A stretch of DNA of 51,581 nucleotides from Pseudomonadota bacterium (lineage in GTDB: Bacteria > Pseudomonadota > Alphaproteobacteria > Acetobacterales > Acetobacteraceae), in contig JAJXXT010000068.1 in NCBI GenBank assembly GCA_021780935.1, positions 1 through 51,581 of the forward strand. Reading direction: 5' to 3'. This document shows, piece by piece, positions 49,654-51,581 of the stretch. Positions within the stretch are counted from its first letter, which is position 1. Each line of letters opens with the position of its first letter. The notes below the pieces were generated by a model. It was not told the origin of the DNA. It searched no databases and worked only from the letters and a program-made list of their open reading frames with translations. Both the position numbers and the translations under genes were made by a program.

Positions 49654-50691
49654 ATGGACGCAGAAAAGCTCGCCGCCCTGCGTGCCCGTTTTGCCGGCCG
49701 CGACCGCGCGACGGAGACCGTGGACGATCCCGCCTTCCGCCGCGCCTTCGAGCTTTCCGGCGGTATCAGCGCGGGCCGGGGCGGGCGCAAACCCTATGCC
49801 GGCATCCCGACCCTGCTCGGCGCGCCGGCGCGCATGGATGGCGATCTCGCGGGGCTGGAGGTGGCGCTGTTCGGCGTGCCGATGGACCTCGGCGTGACCA
49901 ACCGTGCCGGCAGCAGGCAGGGGCCCCGCGCCATCCGCAATGTCGAGCGCATCGGCCCCTATCATCACGTGCACCGCATCGCGCCGGTGGGCGAGCTTGC
50001 CTGCGCCGATATCGGCGACGTGCCGCTGCGCAGCCGCTACAGCCTCGAACAATCGATCGAGGACATCGAGGTCTTCGTGGACCGGTTGCGCCGCGCCGGC
50101 ATCCGCCCGCTGGCCATCGGCGGCGACCACTCGATCTCCTATCCGATCCTGCGCGCGCTGGGCCGCGAGCGGCCGCTCGGCATGGTGCATATCGACGCGC
50201 ATTGCGACACCTCCGGCCTGCTGGAGGGCAGCCGCTTTCATCATGGCGGCCCGTTCCGCCAGGCGGTGCTGGACGGCGTTTTGGACCCGCAACGAACCGT
50301 TCAGATTGGCATCCGCGGCTCGGCCGAGATGCTCTACGAGTTCTCCTACGTCTCCGGCATGACGGTGATCCACGCCGAGGAGGTGGACGCGCTCGGCATC
50401 CCGGCCATCGTCGCCCGCGCCCGCGCCGTGGTCGGCGACCAGCCCTTCTATCTCAGTTACGACATAGACAGTCTCGACCCCGCCTTCGCGCCGGGCACCG
50501 GCACGCCGGAGGTGGGCGGGCTTACCCCGCGCGAGGCGCTGGCGATCCTGCGCGGTCTGGCGGGGCTCGCGCTGGCCGGCGGCGATGTGGTGGAGGTGGC
50601 GCCGCAATACGACACCAGCACCGTCACGGCGCAGCTTGGCGCGGCCCTCGCCTTCGAGATTCTGGCTCTGATGGCGCTTCGGAAACCCTGA
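49654..50691 (+). CDS. Agmatinase/arginase-family ureohydrolase
   Basis: A 345-residue dinuclear Mn ureohydrolase. Metal ligands are visible in IGGDHSISYPIL (His159), IDAHCDTSG (Asp181, His183, Asp185) and SYDIDSLDPAFAPGTGTPE (Asp270, Asp272). The DPAFAPGTGTPE motif and length fit agmatinase and guanidinobutyrase/guanidinopropionase relatives, which release urea from guanidino compounds. The N-terminal extension of about 50 residues is longer than the SpeB core. It follows SapC closely; the end overlaps the glycosyltransferase gene by 68 bases on the other strand. Substrate is not certain. Confidence 0.9.
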   Translation: MDAEKLAALRARFAGRDRATETVDDPAFRRAFELSGGISAGRGGRKPYAGIPTLLGAPARMDGDLAGLEVALFGVPMDLGVTNRAGSRQGPRAIRNVERIGPYHHVHRIAPVGELACADIGDVPLRSRYSLEQSIEDIEVFVDRLRRAGIRPLAIGGDHSISYPILRALGRERPLGMVHIDAHCDTSGLLEGSRFHHGGPFRQAVLDGVLDPQRTVQIGIRGSAEMLYEFSYVSGMTVIHAEEVDALGIPAIVARARAVVGDQPFYLSYDIDSLDPAFAPGTGTPEVGGLTPREALAILRGLAGLALAGGDVVEVAPQYDTSTVTAQLGAALAFEILALMALRKP

Positions 50692-51581
50692 GCTGCCCGG
50701 CCAGCGCCGCGCGATAGCGCGCCTGGCGGTCGGCCAGCCCCGGCACCTCCGGCAGCGCCGCGCGGATCGTGGCGTGCAGGCGCGCGACCTCCGCCACATG
50801 CATCGCCGGCTGCAGTCGCGCGGTGATGCCGGCGCCGTGGCGGCGGTGCAGGTTCAGCGGCTCGGCGATCCACGCGACACTGCCGCCGCCGGCCAGCAGC
50901 ACGTCGAGGTAGAGCCGCCAGTCGCCGGCGAGATGCAGTGTCGCGAGTTCCGCGCCGACCCGGGCCAGGCCCTGGCGCAGCGCCGCGCGCCGCCACAGCA
51001 CGGCGGAGGCGTTGACCAGCAGGTTGCGCTCCGCCAGCACGTGGCGCGCGAAATCCCGCGCCGCGAACAGCCCGTCACGGGCCAGGATCTGCACCTCGGC
51101 CGCGGCGAAGGCCTCGCGGTGGTCGGGCCAGAGGGTGCGCCCGGCCGCATCCACGGCGCGGCTGTCGCAGGCCGCCAGCACCGCGTCGGGTGCGGCCGCG
51201 AAGCCGGCGGCCAGGCGCGCGAGGAACCCAGGCTCGGCCTCGTCATCGGCCTCCGCGACCCACACCAGCTCACCCTTCGCCATCCGCGCACCGCGTCGCC
51301 ACTGGCCGAAGGCGGAGCCGCTGGGCCTTGCGCTGCGCCTTACAGTCAGCGCGCGGCCCCAGCCCGCGGCGACACGGCGAGCCACGACAAGGCTGTCGTC
51401 GTCCGACGCATCGTCGAGCAGCACCACCTCCGCCACCGGGTGGGTTTGCGCGAAGATCGAGGCCAGGCGCCGCTCCAGAAAGCGCGCATGATTTCGGTTC
51501 GGCACCAGAACGGAAACCCGTTTCATGTCCGGCATGGCATGGGCGAGCAGCGCGTCGGCGTAGCGGCCGAAGGCGAGCGTG
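50624..51581 (-). CDS. Glycosyltransferase family 2 domain protein, 5' part outside window
   Basis: A GT-A fold glycosyltransferase: VSVLVPNRNHARFLERRLAS, EVVLLDDASDDDSL, GELVWVAEADDEAEPGFLAR and the acceptor region NLLVNASAVLWRR are seen. ATG 51535 could start it, but the frame stays open to the end of the window (TLAFGRYADALLAHAMPDMK), and such a segment before NRNHARF resembles the inside of long multidomain GT proteins. It is therefore listed as possibly partial. Its 3' end overlaps the agmatinase gene by 68 bases. It may act in polysaccharide or O-antigen synthesis. Confidence 0.85.
   Translation of the reverse strand, partial: TLAFGRYADALLAHAMPDMKRVSVLVPNRNHARFLERRLASIFAQTHPVAEVVLLDDASDDDSLVVARRVAAGWGRALTVRRSARPSGSAFGQWRRGARMAKGELVWVAEADDEAEPGFLARLAAGFAAAPDAVLAACDSRAVDAAGRTLWPDHREAFAAAEVQILARDGLFAARDFARHVLAERNLLVNASAVLWRRAALRQGLARVGAELATLHLAGDWRLYLDVLLAGGGSVAWIAEPLNLHRRHGAGITARLQPAMHVAEVARLHATIRAALPEVPGLADRQARYRAALAGQLRVSEAPSEPESRRRGPRQAAP

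Overview
The window is about 51.6 kb of high-GC DNA (by eye close to 70% G+C) that reads as ordinary, gene-dense chromosome of an alphaproteobacterium, most probably an Acetobacteraceae-like member of the Rhodospirillales. Evidence for this is the CcmG-CcmH-CcmI cytochrome c maturation genes, the SdhAF4/DUF1674 assembly factor, DUF2783 and DUF2076 proteins, an L25/Ctc protein with an Ala/Pro tail, and a TPP-riboswitch-controlled thiC. The taxon is inferred. I see no phage, insertion sequence, CRISPR array, rRNA or known defence system.

Layout. 1-2064: end of a cytochrome c maturation operon (ccmG, ccmH, ccmI) and a small SdhAF4 gene. 2061-3454: folD and a yggT-type gene (minus), then tRNA-Ala(CGC). 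3509-6127: a membrane-lipid-like trio, with DUF1295 and a CFA-type methyltransferase translationally coupled on the minus strand and a secreted DUF6134 protein divergent. 6152-10748: small-molecule enzymes (M20-type amidohydrolase, class II aldolase, lipoprotein, HAD dehalogenase, SGNH/sialate-esterase-like protein). 10862-13290: rplY-pth-ychF. 13339-17610: a decayed M20 peptidase beside a diaminopropionate ammonia-lyase-like gene with a divergent Lrp regulator, then LysR, DUF2076 and CoA-binding genes. 17721-24600: glyQ-glyS-ppdK-SDR-folB in one direction. 24600-24840: an AT-rich spacer with direct repeats and a doubtful small ORF. 24840-26735: uvrC.

26944-35065 is a catabolic/transport block: exported amidohydrolase, LhgO-like FAD oxidoreductase, an orphan peptide-type binding protein, a sugar-type binding protein with two permeases but no ATPase, and an HpcH/HpaI aldolase. 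35044-39833: thiC with its TPP riboswitch, a MarR-GNAT fusion regulator, a HIT protein, and hisE and hisF at the end of a histidine operon. 39974-44002: an aromatic-ring-type catabolic operon (MBL-fold hydrolase, FAD hydroxylase, DUF2783, maleylacetoacetate-type isomerase) with a divergent MarR regulator whose likely operator overlaps its own start codon. 44009-48643: a full branched-chain-type ABC importer (livKHMGF), plausibly serving the same catabolism. 48812-51581: SapC-family protein coupled to an agmatinase-type ureohydrolase, and the 3' part of a glycosyltransferase running off the window.

Much of the DNA is organised by 1- or 4-base stop/start overlaps (TGATG, ATGA, GTGA), indicating translational coupling. 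I found no clear-cut novel system. The points most worth following are the ATPase-less importer block, the incomplete aromatic operon with a metal-ligand-poor MBL protein, the highly basic N-terminal extension on HisE, a micro-ORF that fills the livM-livG gap, the AT-rich repeat-flanked spacer before uvrC, and the dying M20 partner of the ammonia-lyase gene.
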